A stretch of 64,000 bases of DNA from Gammaproteobacteria bacterium. Lineage in GTDB: Bacteria; Pseudomonadota; Gammaproteobacteria; UBA4575. Position 1 is the first letter of the stretch. The number at the start of each line of letters is the position of its first letter. Made by a program: the position numbers and the translations under genes. Location: positions 1-64,000 of the forward strand of contig JAPONM010000040.1 of assembly GCA_026713925.1 (NCBI GenBank), written 5' to 3'. The notes beneath the pieces are model-generated. The model was given only the letters and a program-made list of their open reading frames with translations. It was not told the origin of the DNA and made no database searches. Below, one piece after another: positions 21,827 through 30,437 of the stretch.

Positions 21827-22328
21827 ATGGCTTTGGCTAAGCTTGACCGTCATCCTTGCCGATCAGCTTGGCAAACAGGCCGCTATGCGATGGCTGATCC
21901 AGCACGATCCGTACCCCTTCCTTCCCTATTTCAATTTTTCATTGGCCTTTAATGAAGGAGCCGCATTCAGCCTCCTGAGCGAAGCCGGAGGCTGGCAACG
22001 CTGGTTTTTTTCCGCACTCGCCGTTGCGATCAGTATAATTATCCTTTACTGGCTGAAAAACCTTGATGCACGGGAAAAGCTCCTGGCCACCAGTTTGTCC
22101 CTGGTACTGGGGGGTGCATTGGGAAACGTGGTGGATCGTGCCCTATACGGAAAAGTAACTGACTTCATCGACTGGTATTACTATTCCAGCGAAACCTGCC
22201 TGCCCTTTTTCTTTCGGCTAAATGATGCTACCTGTCACTGGCCCACGTTTAACCTTGCCGACTCGGCCATATTCCTGGGAGCCGTACTGATGATTCTGCA
22301 GGCCCTGTTCAACAAGCGTCTTCGCTGA
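21819..22328 (+). CDS. lspA: Lipoprotein signal peptidase (signal peptidase II)
   Basis: 169 residues with four membrane helices. It cleaves prolipoprotein signal peptides in front of the lipidated cysteine. The catalytic aspartates are in [19 protein letters not shown] and [11 protein letters not shown]. The stretch between them is longer than usual ([20 protein letters not shown]). The ATG at 21819 overlaps the ileS stop (ATGCTTAA) and fits family starts better than the ATG at 21798. Confidence 0.95.
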   Translation: MLKWLWLSLTVILADQLGKQAAMRWLIQHDPYPFLPYFNFSLAFNEGAAFSLLSEAGGWQRWFFSALAVAISIIILYWLKNLDAREKLLATSLSLVLGGALGNVVDRALYGKVTDFIDWYYYSSETCLPFFFRLNDATCHWPTFNLADSAIFLGAVLMILQALFNKRLR

Positions 22329-22339
22329 CGGACACCGCC

Positions 22340-22894
22340 TCAGGCAGCCCGTTCCAGTGCGGCCTCGACCTGGTCGCGCTTCTGTACGCCAGCAAGGACA
22401 GCAATGATCTCCAAGGCGAAGTCCATGGCAGTCCCCGGTCCCCGGGATGTCAGAATATTGCCATCCAGCTGCACTGCAGCATTCGTAATTTCAGTCGTAT
22501 CCAGGCCTAGCGGGTCCAGCACACCAGGATATGCAGTGGCTTTCTTGTGCTCCAGCAGGCCGGCCGTGGCCAGTACCTTTGGTGCTGCACAGATCGCGCC
22601 GATGGGTCGACCGCTGCCTGCAGTGCGCTGCAGGATCCTGTGAATGCGCTCATCATTGTCCAGATGATCGGCACCAGGAAGCCCCCCCGGCAAGACCACC
22701 ATGTCAAATTCCTGCTCCACCACCGCATCCACAGTGGTGTCCGCAATAACCCGGGTGCCGCGTGATGCAGTTACCGGCTGTTCGTCCAGGCTTGCCGTGA
22801 CCACCTCAATGTCGGCACGCCGCAGCAAATCTATGATAGTGACCGCCTCCAGCTCTTCAAAACCCTCAGCGAGTGGTACGAGTACTGTTGCCAT
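22340..22894 (-). CDS. DJ-1/PfpI family protein, YajL-like
   Basis: 184 residues. E. coli YajL is about 196. The nucleophile elbow is GAICAAPKVLATAG with the reactive cysteine; the family glutamate is in FEELEAVTIIDLLRRADI. The C-terminal SRGPGTAMDFALEIIAVLAG matches YajL/DJ-1. Members act in protein or metabolite deglycation and oxidative-stress protection; the exact role is debated. It converges on lspA with 11 bp between stops. Confidence 0.85.
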   Translation of the reverse strand: MATVLVPLAEGFEELEAVTIIDLLRRADIEVVTASLDEQPVTASRGTRVIADTTVDAVVEQEFDMVVLPGGLPGADHLDNDERIHRILQRTAGSGRPIGAICAAPKVLATAGLLEHKKATAYPGVLDPLGLDTTEITNAAVQLDGNILTSRGPGTAMDFALEIIAVLAGVQKRDQVEAALERAA

Positions 22895-22974
22895 GATTTT
22901 ACCCTTTCAACTGGTTCTGACTGGGATCCGTTGCATATCTTGTCCGCAGCCTTTTGAACGTTACTGGCCAGGTG

Positions 22975-24294
22975 TCAACTGGCAGCTCTTCTTGTATATG
23001 CCATTCCTTTCAGAAGCTTGAGCGCTTCATCCAGGGCATGGTCGGTTGTATCCCCCTCGCGAGGTTTGGGGACGATCACCACGGATGCTGGCTTTCTCGG
23101 TTCAGCCTGGTCCGTGTCTTCATTCTCAAGTCGGTTTTCAAGGGCCGCCTCCCCGCTGGGAGAATCCGCGTCTGTGCTTTCCGGATCATCGGCCTCTTTC
23201 AGCAGGATATCCGGAACAATCCCCTCATTCTGTATGGACCGGCCCGAGGGCGTGTAATAGCGTGCCGTCGTTAATTTCAGTGCGGTGTTGTCGCGCAACG
23301 GCAAAATGGTTTGCACGGAGCCTTTGCCAAATGAAGTGGTGCCCAGTACGGTGCCACGATTGTGGTCCTGCATGGCACCCGCAACAATTTCCGAAGCGGA
23401 GGCTGAGCCACGGTTGATCAATACCACCAGGGGTGCACCATCCAGCGAATCGACAGTGCTAGCAGAATATTCCATCTTTGTATCTTCGACACGACCCTTG
23501 ATGTACACGATCAGGGCACCGTCTTCCAAAAAGACGTCCGAGACCCCCACAGCACCCGTCAGCAAACCACCCGGATTATTGCGCAAGTCGAGTACGAGAC
23601 CTTGCAGGGGATCCTCATTCTTTTTTTCAAGACTTTCTATCGCATCCCGCAGCCCGCGTGTAGTCTTAGCTTGAAAGTTGGAGATCCGCACATACCCGAA
23701 ATTCGGCTCAAGGATCCGGCTGCGCACGCTGCGCACGCGAATCAGATCACGAGTAATCGTCAGCTTGATGGGGGAATCCGCACCTTCTCGCATGATCGTC
23801 AGGGTAATTTCCGAGCCCTTTTTACCTCGCATGAGGTTCACTGCCTCCTCCAGGGTCAGTCCTTTCACCCGCGTCTCATCAAGCTTGATAATCAGGTCCC
23901 CTGCCTGAACACCGGCACGCTGTGCAGGCGTATCATCAATTGGTGCAATCACTTTCACGAATCCGTCTTCCATTCCGACTTCGATGCCGAGTCCACCGAA
24001 TTCACCCGTGGTCCCAATCTGAAGCTCGCGGAACTGCTCCGAATCCAGGAACGAGGAATGCGAGTCAAGCCCTGACAGCATGCCACGAATGGCATTCTTC
24101 AGCAGGTCACTGTCATCCACCTCAGTCACGTAGTCCCGTTTGATCCGGGCATAGACATCCGTAAACGTACGCAGGTCGTCGAGTGGCAAGGCCACTTTTT
24201 CCTTGTCGGCCCATCCGGGCTGAACCAGGATCACGGACAAGCCGATAACCAGGCCCGATACCGGCCCAGGGCCCATGAGATACTTGAACCTCAT
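22975..24294 (-). CDS. ctpA: C-terminal processing protease CtpA (S41 family, PDZ)
   Basis: 439 residues from the ATG at 24294, which has GGAGAG upstream. A signal peptide or anchor (LVIGLSVILVQPGWA) is followed by a PDZ domain (GGLGIEVGMEDGFVKVIAPI) and the S41 protease domain. The catalytic serine lies in NRGSASASEIVAGA and the lysine in TSFGKGSVQTILPL. The C-terminal 60 residues are acidic and low-complexity. It is a periplasmic protease for C-terminal trimming and peptidoglycan-enzyme turnover. Downstream of envC on the same strand, the common envC-ctpA pair. Confidence 0.95.
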   Translation of the reverse strand: MRFKYLMGPGPVSGLVIGLSVILVQPGWADKEKVALPLDDLRTFTDVYARIKRDYVTEVDDSDLLKNAIRGMLSGLDSHSSFLDSEQFRELQIGTTGEFGGLGIEVGMEDGFVKVIAPIDDTPAQRAGVQAGDLIIKLDETRVKGLTLEEAVNLMRGKKGSEITLTIMREGADSPIKLTITRDLIRVRSVRSRILEPNFGYVRISNFQAKTTRGLRDAIESLEKKNEDPLQGLVLDLRNNPGGLLTGAVGVSDVFLEDGALIVYIKGRVEDTKMEYSASTVDSLDGAPLVVLINRGSASASEIVAGAMQDHNRGTVLGTTSFGKGSVQTILPLRDNTALKLTTARYYTPSGRSIQNEGIVPDILLKEADDPESTDADSPSGEAALENRLENEDTDQAEPRKPASVVIVPKPREGDTTDHALDEALKLLKGMAYTRRAAS

Positions 24295-24431
24295 TGCCAC
24301 TCTCCGTAATTCAAATTTGCTATCCGCCTCATAGTAGTCGTGGAATGCAACCGCCCATTCATAGTTTGTCCACCCCATTTTACACAGGTATGCCTACCTG
24401 TTGCAGCCCGACAACTCCCTGTTCAACTGTG

Positions 24432-25652
24432 TTAACCCGACGAGGCTGGTCTCTTGCACCAGATTCCGGGGTTGACCGGCTTGCCTTGCTTGCGAATCTC
24501 GAAATACACACCGGTGCGACGGCTTCCTCCGCTGTTGCCCACTGAGGCAATGCGCTCTCCTGCACGGACCCATTCACCCGGTTGCTTGTACAGGCTCTGG
24601 CTATGTCCATACAGGCTCATATACCCATTGCCATGATCGATGATCGTCAACAAACCCAAACCACGCATCCATTCTGCAAACACTACACGCCCGTGAAAAA
24701 TACTGTATACGTCGTTGCCCGTGCGGCCCGGAATGAACACGCCCTGCCAGTACAGCTTGCGATGCGAAAAATTCCGTTTTTGGCCGAACCGGTTGCTGGG
24801 TTTTCCGGTCACAGGCCAAGTCAGCTTGCCCTTTACTTTCCGAAAGTCCTGTCCTTGGTCAACATACGGGATATTAACCAGGGCTGCCTGCAGTTTTCGA
24901 AGAAGTGCCTCAAGCTGCTTCTTGTCAGCTTCAAGGCTAGAAAGTCGGGTATTTTCACCGGAAACACTGGTCCTCAAGCGTTCAAGCACCGATTTTCGCT
25001 TTTTTTGTTCCTCTGCGATCTGCTGTTTCTGGCTCAGCAGGGCTGTTCGGGTCTGCCCAGCCCGGTCTTCCTCTTCCTCGACCTCAGCCTGGACCTCCTG
25101 CACAGCCTGCAGCACTTCCCTGGACTGTTCCATTGCATGCAGGCGTGCGCGGTGCAGGTAGTCATAGTATACAAGGGCACGACCCAGCGTCGTATGCTCC
25201 TGCTGATTAAGCAGCATCTTCAGTTTTTCCTGTCCTCCATACAGGTACTCGGACCGTATTTGCGCATGCAGCATGCCCCGGTGCCTGACAAGTTGTTCCA
25301 GCAGCCCCTGTTTTCTGGCCCCCAAGGCCCGTAAACGTTCCCGGCTTTCCTTCAAGGTTGACTCGGTCTTGTCCAGCTCCCGGTTGAGCTGGCCGATATG
25401 CCGTTCAAGCTTGCGCAGCCCCCTTTCCATCTGCCCGACCTCGCCACGCCCTTTCTCGAGCCTGAACTGGCTTTTGTGGATCTGGTCCTGGACCGTCTCA
25501 AGTTTTCTTTCCACTTCCTGCTGCGATGGGGCGCCAGACAACACCGCAGCCCAGCACATGCTGAAAAAAAGTATTCCCCACACCCGTATCGACAAGGTAC
25601 TGCCCGCCTGAACGTCTGCCCGGGAAAACAAGTTCATGAATATATTAGACAT
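24432..25652 (-). CDS. envC: EnvC-like murein hydrolase activator
   Basis: 406 residues: N-terminal signal or anchor (IRVWGILFFSMCWAAVLSG), about 220 residues of coiled coil rich in E, K, L and Q, then a LytM/M23 domain. The zinc ligands are degenerate. The family H-x-G-x-D is replaced by YWQGVFI and the final HxH by GVYFEIR, while YGHSQ remains. That is the hallmark of EnvC, which activates cell-division amidases instead of cutting peptidoglycan itself. The start region has two candidates (25652, 25637), neither with a strong ribosome site. Confidence 0.9.
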   Translation of the reverse strand: MSNIFMNLFSRADVQAGSTLSIRVWGILFFSMCWAAVLSGAPSQQEVERKLETVQDQIHKSQFRLEKGRGEVGQMERGLRKLERHIGQLNRELDKTESTLKESRERLRALGARKQGLLEQLVRHRGMLHAQIRSEYLYGGQEKLKMLLNQQEHTTLGRALVYYDYLHRARLHAMEQSREVLQAVQEVQAEVEEEEDRAGQTRTALLSQKQQIAEEQKKRKSVLERLRTSVSGENTRLSSLEADKKQLEALLRKLQAALVNIPYVDQGQDFRKVKGKLTWPVTGKPSNRFGQKRNFSHRKLYWQGVFIPGRTGNDVYSIFHGRVVFAEWMRGLGLLTIIDHGNGYMSLYGHSQSLYKQPGEWVRAGERIASVGNSGGSRRTGVYFEIRKQGKPVNPGIWCKRPASSG

Positions 25653-25664
25653 TTATAATATTAG

Positions 25665-25685
25665 CTTATACTATAAGCCTATAAG
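25665..25685. promoter_or_regulatory. Palindromic operator of the arsR-type gene
   Basis: CTTATA-C-TATAAG is a perfect 13-bp palindrome (25665-25677), followed by a further TATAAG at 25680-25685. It lies in the 77-bp gap between divergent envC and the ArsR-family gene, overlapping the likely -10 elements. ArsR/BigR regulators bind such AT-rich dyads and repress their own promoters; the link is inferred. Confidence 0.5.
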
Positions 25686-25729
25686 AGGCATGGAAGTTTA
25701 GAATCAACAGCATTCCGGGCAAAAATATC

Positions 25730-26050
25730 ATGAATACAAGCGATGAAGAACTCATCTACCAGGAAAAAGATATCGAGCAGGCCGCGAGGTCTCTCAAGGC
25801 GATGTCACATCCATTGCGGCTGAAAATTCTGTGTGTCCTAGGTCAACGTGAAATCAGTGTGCAGGACATAGTCTGCAATGTGGGTACATCCCAGAGCAAC
25901 ATCTCACAGCATTTGGCCATTTTGCGGGATAAGGGTATATTGGCTTGCCGAAAAGATGCTAACCGGGTCTATTACCGGGTAGGTGATGAGCGCACACTTA
26001 AGCTGATTGAAATGATGCAGCAGGTCTTCTGTTCGGCCCAGCATGCCTGA
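25730..26050 (+). CDS. ArsR-family regulator, possible persulfide sensor (BigR/SqrR-like)
   Basis: 106 residues, winged helix: AMSHPLRLKILCVLGQREIS, then DIVCNVGTSQSNISQHLAIL, then the wing DKGILACRKDANRVYYRV. Cysteines are at 35, 49, 73 and 101. C35 in RLKILCVLG and C101 in the last helix occupy the places of the two cysteines that form a polysulfide bridge in SqrR and BigR, while the metal-binding CxC of ArsR is absent. A rhodanese gene follows about 90 bp downstream. Role as sulfide or persulfide-responsive repressor is inference; a different redox signal is possible. Confidence 0.75.
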   Translation: MNTSDEELIYQEKDIEQAARSLKAMSHPLRLKILCVLGQREISVQDIVCNVGTSQSNISQHLAILRDKGILACRKDANRVYYRVGDERTLKLIEMMQQVFCSAQHA

Positions 26051-26058
26051 AGGCATGC
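26041..26058 (+). terminator. Hairpin overlapping the end of the arsR-type gene
   Basis: GCATGCCTGAAGGCATGC is an 8-bp inverted repeat with only TTTCC behind it. It may be a weak terminator or attenuator between the regulator and the rhodanese operon. Confidence 0.35.
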
Positions 26059-26142
26059 TTTCCATTGCAACATTTCGCTCACAGTTGACGCATTTGACGA
26101 CTCGACATCGATCCTACAACCAGCAACCACCCAGCACGCAGA

Positions 26143-26568
26143 ATGGAAGAATTCATCGATTTTGTAATCAGAAATTATCACTTATTTATCGCCTTTGCAG
26201 TAGTGCTCGGACTAATTCTCTGGACAGAGATCAGAAGGTTCACGCGGGGCTTCAAGGAAATTACCCCGGTAGAGGCCGTTAGCCTGATCAACCAGGAAGA
26301 TGCGCTGATACTGGATGTGCGTGAGCCGAATGAGCACAGCCAGGGCAGTATCATCAATGCAAAACATGTGGCATTAAGTGCGCTGTCACAAAAGGCCGAC
26401 AGCCTGAGCCAGAACAAGGACCGGCCGATACTGGTCTTTTGCAAGATGGGCAACCGCTCTTCGCAGGCCTGCAAGGTCCTGACCGGCAACCACTACACCC
26501 GGGTGTTCGGCCTGAAAGGTGGGATCACGGCCTGGATAAACGACCAGCTTCCGGTGGTGAAACGATGA
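26143..26568 (+). CDS. Membrane-anchored rhodanese-domain protein (YibN-like)
   Basis: 141 residues, like E. coli YibN (143). One N-terminal membrane helix (about 10-27) is followed by a single rhodanese domain with ALILDVREPNEHSQGSI and the active-site loop VFCKMGNRSS. It transfers sulfane sulfur or handles persulfides at the membrane face; the physiological acceptor is unknown. First gene of the yibN-grxC-secB-gpsA order; its stop overlaps the grxC ATG by 4 bases. Confidence 0.9.
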   Translation: MEEFIDFVIRNYHLFIAFAVVLGLILWTEIRRFTRGFKEITPVEAVSLINQEDALILDVREPNEHSQGSIINAKHVALSALSQKADSLSQNKDRPILVFCKMGNRSSQACKVLTGNHYTRVFGLKGGITAWINDQLPVVKR

Positions 26569-26825
26569 ACGCCAGCAAGGTTGTGGTATATACCGGAAAC
26601 CGCTGTGCGTACTGCAATGCCGCAAAACGCCTGCTTGACAGCAAAGGGATGCTTTACACAGAAGTCAACGTGGACGAGGACCCCAAGCTGCGCGAAGAAA
26701 TGATGGCCCGCAGCCAACGTCAGACGGTGCCGCAGATCTTCATCGGAGACAGGCATGTGGGGGGCTTCGATGACCTTTCCGAACTGAACCAGTCAGGTAT
26801 GCTGAATGATCTGTTGTCCACATAA
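26565..26825 (+). CDS. grxC: Glutaredoxin 3
   Basis: 86 residues from the ATG that overlaps the rhodanese stop (ATGA). Dithiol glutaredoxin with YTGNRCAYCNAAKRLL as active site, the cis-proline in QTVPQIFI and the glutathione-binding GGFDDL. It reduces disulfides and mixed glutathione disulfides in the cytoplasm. The longer frame upstream is inside the rhodanese gene. Confidence 0.96.
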   Translation: MNASKVVVYTGNRCAYCNAAKRLLDSKGMLYTEVNVDEDPKLREEMMARSQRQTVPQIFIGDRHVGGFDDLSELNQSGMLNDLLST

Positions 26826-26869
26826 CGGCTTTCTCCAGTTCAGCCTGACGCAAAAACATACGTGATCAC

Positions 26870-27334
26870 ATGGCTGCGGAAACGGACCAGAAATTCGAGA
26901 TTCAAAAGGTTTACGTCAAGGATATTTCCTTTGAGACCCCAAGCTCACCGAAAGTATTCACCAAACAATGGAACCCCAAAACCGACATCCGCATCCATTC
27001 TGAAAACGCCAGACTGGACGATCACGTTTTTGAGGTCTGCATGACCGTGCAGGTCACCGTGACACAGGAAGAAGCCACCGCGTTTCTGGTCGAAGTCAAG
27101 CAGGCAGGAATTTTCCTGGTCAAGAATTTCAAGCAGGAAGAACGCAACCGGTTACTGGGAAGTCATTGCCCTAGCATCCTGTTTCCTTTCGCCCGCGAGA
27201 CCGTATCCGAACTGGTACTGAAAGGGGGCTTCCCGCAATTGCTGCTGAATCCGGTAAATTTTGAATCCTTGTACCAACAGCATGTGATAGCCCTGGAAGA
27301 GCAGAAATCCAAACCCGATCAAGCCAAGCACTGA
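26870..27334 (+). CDS. secB: Protein-export chaperone SecB
   Basis: 154 residues (155 in E. coli). Tetrameric chaperone that keeps preproteins unfolded and delivers them to SecA. Conserved features are FEIQKVYVKDISFETPSSP at the start and CPSILFPFARETVSELVLKG GFPQLLLNPVNF toward the end. Located between grxC and gpsA as in enteric bacteria. Confidence 0.97.
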   Translation: MAAETDQKFEIQKVYVKDISFETPSSPKVFTKQWNPKTDIRIHSENARLDDHVFEVCMTVQVTVTQEEATAFLVEVKQAGIFLVKNFKQEERNRLLGSHCPSILFPFARETVSELVLKGGFPQLLLNPVNFESLYQQHVIALEEQKSKPDQAKH

Positions 27335-27342
27335 TGTAATTC

Positions 27343-28335
27343 ATGGCTATCACTGCAGTGTTGGGCGCGGGGTCTTGGGGTACGGCACTTGCCCTGCAGC
27401 TGTCCCGGAATGGCCACAGTACACGGGTATGGGATTGCGATACGGAACTTATCGATACCCTGCAGACCGAGCGATGTAACCTTCGCTACCTCCCCGGTTA
27501 CTCTTTTCCGGATTCACTTTCCGCGCATCACGAACTGCCGGCTGCGGTCGGTGAAGCGGATTTCGTCCTGATTGCTGTCCCGAGCTATGCCATGCGTACC
27601 GTGTGTGAACAGCTGGTACAGGCGCATTTCCCTGCAAGGGTTGTCTGGGCAACAAAGGGTTTCGAAAAGCAAAGTGACATGATGATGCACGAGGTTGTTC
27701 TCCAGGTTCTGGGGGACATCCAGACAGCCGCCCTGTCGGGGCCATCCTTCGCCAAGGAAGTTGCCGGCAAACTGCCTGCCGCAGTTACCCTTGCATCCAC
27801 CGACCTGGTGTACGCAAAAGAACTGGCAGTATATTTTCACAGCAACAATTTCCGTGTCTACACGAGTGACGACATCATTGGTGTCGAACTGGGTGGTACA
27901 ATCAAAAATGTGCTGGCCATCGCTGCCGGCATTACCGACGGACTCGGGTTTGGTGCCAATGCCAGAGCGGCGCTGATCACCCGGGGGCTGGCGGAAATGA
28001 TGCGCCTGGGGGAAAGTCTGGATGCAAACCGCACGACCCTGATGGGCCTGGCTGGTGTAGGGGACCTGATCCTGACCTGTACCGACGATCAGTCCCGCAA
28101 TCGCCGTCTGGGGCTTGCTCTGGCACAAGGCAAGACTGCGCAACAGTACATGAATGAACTGGGACAGGCCGTTGAAGGGTTTCATGCCGCCCAGGTCGTA
28201 CACCGGGTGGCCAGGAAAAGCCAAGTGGACATGCCGATCTGCACACAGGTTTGGCACGTGCTGAACGGAGACATCGAGCTGGAAACTGCCGTATCGGAAC
28301 TGCTGAGCCGTGACATGAAAGTCGAACTGAAATGA
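27343..28335 (+). CDS. gpsA: Glycerol-3-phosphate dehydrogenase [NAD(P)+]
   Basis: 330 residues. It makes sn-glycerol-3-phosphate for phospholipid synthesis. The Rossmann loop is AVLGAGSWGTALA; ATKGFEK, ALSGPSFAKEV and the catalytic lysine region VELGGTIKNVLAIAAGI follow. The C-terminal domain has GLAGVGDLILTCT. It is 8 bp after secB and closes the operon. Confidence 0.97.
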   Translation: MAITAVLGAGSWGTALALQLSRNGHSTRVWDCDTELIDTLQTERCNLRYLPGYSFPDSLSAHHELPAAVGEADFVLIAVPSYAMRTVCEQLVQAHFPARVVWATKGFEKQSDMMMHEVVLQVLGDIQTAALSGPSFAKEVAGKLPAAVTLASTDLVYAKELAVYFHSNNFRVYTSDDIIGVELGGTIKNVLAIAAGITDGLGFGANARAALITRGLAEMMRLGESLDANRTTLMGLAGVGDLILTCTDDQSRNRRLGLALAQGKTAQQYMNELGQAVEGFHAAQVVHRVARKSQVDMPICTQVWHVLNGDIELETAVSELLSRDMKVELK

Positions 28336-28404
28336 ATACGGAGTTTACCCGCGTCGACAGCAGCACAGGCACGGCTACAATGATGTAAGACACGGACTGC
28401 GGAC

Positions 28405-29361
28405 ATGAACGACGACCAAAGACTCAAGGTGGACTTTTGCGGCTTGGAGTTCGATTCGCCGCTGGTCCTGCTGTCCGGATGCGTTGGTTTCGGTGAGGAA
28501 TATACCCGCGTCCAGGGGTTTTCCAATCGCGATGTGGGGGCCGTGTGCCTGAAAGGAACGACACTCAAACCACGCCTGGGCAACGCTCCGCACCGCCTTG
28601 CCGAAACCCCGGAAGGAATGCTGAATGCGATCGGCCTGCAGAACCCGGGCGTGGACACCATCGTAAACAACATTTTGCCCGGACTGGATTTTTCCCAGAC
28701 ACGATTTATTGCCAACGTCTCCGGCTCGACCGTGGAAGAGTACAGGGAAGTCACACGAAGATTTGATGACTCCCCCATCGATGCGATCGAAATCAATATC
28801 TCATGCCCGAATGTAAAGGAAGGCGGTGTAGCATTCGGCAACGACCCAGAAATGTCCGCCCGCGTGGTTGAAGTCTGCCGTGAAGTTACCAGCAAACCGC
28901 TCATCACCAAACTGTCACCGAACCAGACGGACATCCGGCACAATGCAAGACGCTGTATCGAAGCAGGCAGCGATGCCTTTGCCGTGATCAATACCGTCAT
29001 GGGCATGGCAATCGACATTGAATCCCGGCAGCCCATTCTGCACAACAACCAGGGGGGTCTGTCTGGTCCCGCGATCAAGCCCATCGCATTGCTGAAAGTG
29101 CATGAGGTGTACCAGGTGTGCACACCACACAAGATCCCTATCATTGGCCAGGGCGGCATCGTCAACGCCAGTGACGCGATTGAATTCCTGATTGCAGGGG
29201 CCACAGCCGTAGGCGTGGGTACGGGCCTTTTCTATGACCCACTTTGTTGCAAGAAAATCAAACAGGGGATCATCGACTACCTGGACAACCACCATCTTAC
29301 ACATATCAGTTCGGTTACCGGATGCCTGGAACTACACACCGACACCACGGCTTACATGTAG
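28405..29361 (+). CDS. Dihydroorotate dehydrogenase, class 1B type
   Basis: 318 residues. FMN-dependent TIM barrel oxidising dihydroorotate in pyrimidine synthesis. The base is a cysteine in INISCPNVKEGG, which marks class 1; class 2, usual in Gammaproteobacteria, has serine and an N-terminal membrane helix, absent here. GLQNPGVD, LITKLSPNQ and GQGGIVNASDA resemble PyrDB. The class 1B partner PyrK (FAD, iron-sulfur) is not next to it. It could instead be a relative with another substrate, so no gene symbol is given. Confidence 0.8.
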   Translation: MNDDQRLKVDFCGLEFDSPLVLLSGCVGFGEEYTRVQGFSNRDVGAVCLKGTTLKPRLGNAPHRLAETPEGMLNAIGLQNPGVDTIVNNILPGLDFSQTRFIANVSGSTVEEYREVTRRFDDSPIDAIEINISCPNVKEGGVAFGNDPEMSARVVEVCREVTSKPLITKLSPNQTDIRHNARRCIEAGSDAFAVINTVMGMAIDIESRQPILHNNQGGLSGPAIKPIALLKVHEVYQVCTPHKIPIIGQGGIVNASDAIEFLIAGATAVGVGTGLFYDPLCCKKIKQGIIDYLDNHHLTHISSVTGCLELHTDTTAYM

Positions 29362-29377
29362 GCCACCCAGGCAGCTG

Positions 29378-29521
29378 ATGACTCTGCACAATGCATTCGG
29401 AACCCGCCAGAAAACCCGAGCGGAAGCCGGGCAGCTTGAGGATGACCGGTACTGCAGGTTGTGTGGGCGTGATGACTTGATATCGCTGATGGAAAATGCC
29501 GGAGCCTTCGATGGCCGGTAA
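29378..29521 (+). CDS. Possible 47-residue CxxC peptide
   Basis: A short frame fills the gap between the dihydroorotate dehydrogenase and the cation transporter and overlaps the transporter start by 11 bp. It encodes a basic N terminus followed by RYCRLCGRDDLISLMEN, where the CxxC could bind metal. The ribosome site is weak. It may be just the leader of the transporter mRNA. Confidence 0.3.
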   Translation: MTLHNAFGTRQKTRAEAGQLEDDRYCRLCGRDDLISLMENAGAFDGR

Positions 29522-30434
29522 CCACGACAGGCATGCCCACGGCCACGATGCCGGAGCTTGGTACAGTGTCAATGTCCAGCGTATCTTCTGGGCCCTGCTC
29601 CTGACAGGGGGCTTCATGATTGTAGAGGTGATCGTCGGAGTGATCTCGGGCTCCCTGGCCCTACTGGCCGATGCCGCCCACATGCTTGTCGATACGGTGT
29701 CCCTGCTGCTTGCCTGGCTGGCCTTCAGACTGAGTCGACGCCCAGCCGATCAGGAACGCACCTACGGGTACCACCGTTTCCCCGTACTGGCTGCTTTCAC
29801 CAATGGCATCTCCCTGATATTTATCATCGGCTGGATCTTCTTCGAAGCAGTCGAACGATTCATTCACCCCGCCGAGGTACTGGCCGGACCCATGATGGTG
29901 GCGGCGGTACTCGGCCTTGTCGTCAATGCCACTGTATTCATCATGCTGCATGGAGCCGACCGTGACAATCTCAACATCCGGGGTGCCCTGCTTCACGTGC
30001 TAGGAGACATGCTCAGTTCGGCCATTGCTGTCGTTGCAGCCCTGACGATCATGGTCACCGGCTGGATGCCGATCGATGCATTACTCTCGATCCTGGTTGG
30101 ACTTCTGGTCCTGCGTAACGCCTGGTTGCTGGTTAAGGATTCGGCACATGTTCTGCTCGAGGGTGTTCCCAAGCAACTGGATGTTCATGAAATTGGGCCA
30201 GATCTTGTTGCGCACATCCCCGTGGTCGAGGATGTGCATCATGTACATGCCTGGTCCCTGTCGCAAGACCGTTCATTGCTGACCCTGCATGCACGCATCA
30301 CGGGGGGCAGCAACCCGGATTCAGCCATCGCTGCGATCCAGGCCCGCCTGGCAGAACGCTTTAGCATCGATCACGTCACGGTGCAAATCGAACTGGAAAG
30401 CTGTACCGACCATCCCGCCTCCACGCCCGGGTAA
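29511..30434 (+). CDS. Cation diffusion facilitator, Zn2+ exporter (ZitB/CzcD-like)
   Basis: 307 residues from the ATG at 29511 (GGAG at 29499-29502). The His-rich N terminus HDRHAHGHD is followed by six membrane helices. The paired metal-site motifs are ADAAHMLVD (helix 2) and HVLGDMLSS (helix 5). The cytosolic C-terminal domain has VHHVHAWSLS. It exports zinc (or Cd/Co) by proton exchange. It sits tail to tail with znuB, so export and import genes are adjacent. Confidence 0.9.
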   Translation: MAGNHDRHAHGHDAGAWYSVNVQRIFWALLLTGGFMIVEVIVGVISGSLALLADAAHMLVDTVSLLLAWLAFRLSRRPADQERTYGYHRFPVLAAFTNGISLIFIIGWIFFEAVERFIHPAEVLAGPMMVAAVLGLVVNATVFIMLHGADRDNLNIRGALLHVLGDMLSSAIAVVAALTIMVTGWMPIDALLSILVGLLVLRNAWLLVKDSAHVLLEGVPKQLDVHEIGPDLVAHIPVVEDVHHVHAWSLSQDRSLLTLHARITGGSNPDSAIAAIQARLAERFSIDHVTVQIELESCTDHPASTPG

Positions 30435-30437
30435 GCC

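Noticed and set aside
28182-29204. 340-codon open frame on the minus strand
   Set aside because: Opposite the gpsA end and the dihydroorotate dehydrogenase; no domain.
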